Shown: positions 4,285-5,662 of the stretch, in pieces | Layout: every line of letters begins with the position of its first letter | Numbering within the stretch: the stretch's first letter is position 1 | Origin: an uncultured Sutterella sp. | GTDB taxonomy: Bacteria; Pseudomonadota; Gammaproteobacteria; Burkholderiales; Burkholderiaceae_F | NCBI GenBank assembly: GCA_902493085.1 | Contig: CABUOH010000093.1 | Span: 1 to 5,662 of the forward strand | Reading direction: 5' to 3' | DNA length: 5,662 bases | The notes under the pieces: model-generated | The model's database searches: none | Told to the model about the DNA's origin: nothing | The model's input: only the letters and a program-made list of their open reading frames with translations | Program-made: the position numbers and the translations under genes

Positions 4285-5662
4285 ATGTCCGCCCGAACTC
4301 CTGCGCGCCCCATCCGGCGCCTCCTATCAGGCCTTCTCGCCGCCATCGCCTTCACCGCTTCCGCGGCCGAGCCTCCCGCCGACGTGCTCGTGGGGTTCGT
4401 CGACATGCCTGAACCGGGCTACTACTCGCGCACGGTCACGCCCACGCTCGCCGCCATGGCCAAGACCATGCCGGACAGACGCGTGACGGGCGTGCGGATT
4501 TCGCCCGACGATCCGATTTCGGAGATCGTGCGCCTTCAGCCCGACGTGCTCATCGGTCCCGCCTCCGTCTATCTCGAGCTCGAACTCAACTACGGGGGCC
4601 ACTCGATCGCCACCCGCAAGACCCGATGGGCCGAAGATCCGAGCGCATCGGTAGGCGCGGCCGTCGTGGTTCGCGCGGACAACAAGGACATCAAAACGCT
4701 CGCCGACCTGCGGAGCCGTCCGATGGCCTCGGGCGGCGAGGACGCCGTGGACGGCTGGCTCGCCTTTCTCTACGAGCTCAAGACCCGCCGCCTGCGCCCC
4801 GAGGGCTATCGCGCACACACGACCTTCTTCAACTATCCGATGCCCGACGTGATCACGGCGGTGCTCGCGGGCAAGGTCGAGGCGGGGGTGCTCTCCACCT
4901 GCATGCTCGAGCGTGCGGAGCTCGCGGGCCTTCTCAAGCCCGGAAGCCTCAGGGTTCTCGACGAAAGGACGACGAAGGGCTTTTCCTGCAAGCACACGAC
5001 GGCGCTCTACCCCGACATCGTCGTCGCGTCCCTCCCGAAGACCTCTCCGTCCGTCGTGAAGTCGACGACGCTCGCGCTTCTCTCCATGCCCGAAGGCTCG
5101 GACTTCGCGTGGCAGGTCGCCACCAACTTCGTCTCCGTCAACCACCTCTACAAGGAGCTTCACCTCGGGCCCTGGAAGCATCTTGACGACTGGACCTGGG
5201 AGAATCTCTGGAAGGCCTACGGCACGTACGCGCTCATTGCGCTCGCCGTTCTCGCGTGGCTCATCCTCGACGAAATTCGTCTCAAGCAGACGGTGAGGCG
5301 CCGCACGGCCGCGCTCACGCGGGCGCTCGCCGAGCGCGAGCAGCTCGAGGCCCAGGAAGCCGCCGCCCGCGCGCGGCTTGCCCGGATCGAGCGCACCGGC
5401 GCCATCAATCAGCTCTGCGCCATGATCGCCCACGAGCTCAAGCAGCCCATGGGCTCCGTCATCAACTACATGACGGTCCTCAAGATCAAGCTCGCCGACA
5501 CCATGGCCGAAGACAAGATCGTCTCGCGCGCCGTCTCGGGCGCCGAGGAGGAAACCCGGCGCATGGCCGCGATCGTCGACCGCGTGCGCGGCTACGCCCG
5601 AAGCGACGTCGACCGCAGCAACCCCGTCGACCTCGACGCGGTGGTCGCGAAGGCCTTCGCCC
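4285..5662 (+). CDS. Sensor histidine kinase with PhnD/TtrS-like periplasmic domain, 3' end missing
   Basis: An inner-membrane two-component sensor, open from the ATG at 4285 to the right edge (459 codons). Residues 1-27 form a signal peptide or first membrane helix (basic RPIRR, hydrophobic core, ASA motif). Residues about 30-305 match the substrate-binding-like PhnD domain seen in TtrS-type tetrathionate/thiosulfate sensors: DVLVGF at the start, KTLADLRSRPMASGG at 138-152, a VLAGKVEAGVL segment near 195, TTALYPD near 238 and a KELHLGPW end. A membrane helix (about 313-330) and an Arg/Glu/Ala-rich coiled coil (about 331-375) lead to the HisKA H-box MIAHELKQPMGSVINYM with phospho-acceptor His383; Lys replaces the common Asn in HELNQP. 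The ATPase domain is beyond the window. Cys206 and Cys235 are the only cysteines in the periplasmic part. The ATG has no clear Shine-Dalgarno; the next in-frame ATG (4405) would lose the signal peptide. The ligand is unknown; I do not assign ttrS. Confidence 0.9.
   Translation, partial: MSARTPARPIRRLLSGLLAAIAFTASAAEPPADVLVGFVDMPEPGYYSRTVTPTLAAMAKTMPDRRVTGVRISPDDPISEIVRLQPDVLIGPASVYLELELNYGGHSIATRKTRWAEDPSASVGAAVVVRADNKDIKTLADLRSRPMASGGEDAVDGWLAFLYELKTRRLRPEGYRAHTTFFNYPMPDVITAVLAGKVEAGVLSTCMLERAELAGLLKPGSLRVLDERTTKGFSCKHTTALYPDIVVASLPKTSPSVVKSTTLALLSMPEGSDFAWQVATNFVSVNHLYKELHLGPWKHLDDWTWENLWKAYGTYALIALAVLAWLILDEIRLKQTVRRRTAALTRALAEREQLEAQEAAARARLARIERTGAINQLCAMIAHELKQPMGSVINYMTVLKIKLADTMAEDKIVSRAVSGAEEETRRMAAIVDRVRGYARSDVDRSNPVDLDAVVAKAFA

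Noticed and set aside
4327..5433. 368-codon open frame on the minus strand
   Set aside because: It is the shadow of the histidine kinase, whose H-box, membrane helix and sensor domain are on the plus strand.

Overview
The window is GC-rich and has three protein loci, two of them cut by the window ends. The combination of a glycine-rich type V autotransporter, a sensor kinase with a PhnD/TtrS-type periplasmic domain and GC-biased codon use fits a betaproteobacterium. Gut Sutterellaceae (Sutterella/Parasutterella-like) is my best guess; this is inference from gene types, because no rRNA or housekeeping marker is present.

Layout, left to right. (1) Minus strand, 1-1051: the first 350 residues of a membrane-anchored protein of unknown function, faintly like the YdgA/DUF945 family, with its own RBS and a candidate sigma70 promoter; it runs off the left edge. 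(2) 1052-1338: an intergenic stretch with the promoter of that gene, a rho-independent terminator for the next gene, and two further strong hairpins. (3) Minus strand, 1339-3829: an autotransporter (type Va secretion) with a long signal peptide, a passenger with seven recurring GG-ending beta-helix-like motifs, a linker helix and a C-terminal beta-barrel ending in Phe. The reading frame breaks once, near 1979-1989, at the start of the barrel, so as written the barrel is not translated in frame with the passenger. (4) 3830-4284: a 455-base divergent intergenic region with a perfect TATAAT box for the autotransporter, an A9 tract just upstream of it, several short direct repeats and a candidate promoter for the plus-strand gene. 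(5) Plus strand, 4285 to the right edge: the first 459 residues of a membrane sensor histidine kinase with a signal peptide, a PhnD/TtrS-like periplasmic sensor domain, a transmembrane helix, a coiled-coil signalling helix and a HisKA H-box (His383). The ATPase domain lies beyond the window.

Working together (inference). The kinase and the surface autotransporter are divergently transcribed from a shared region holding repeated motifs, so a local two-component system could control the autotransporter; the response regulator would be expected just downstream of the kinase, outside the window. The left-hand gene is a separate transcription unit. I see no tRNA, rRNA, CRISPR array, insertion sequence or clear mobile element.
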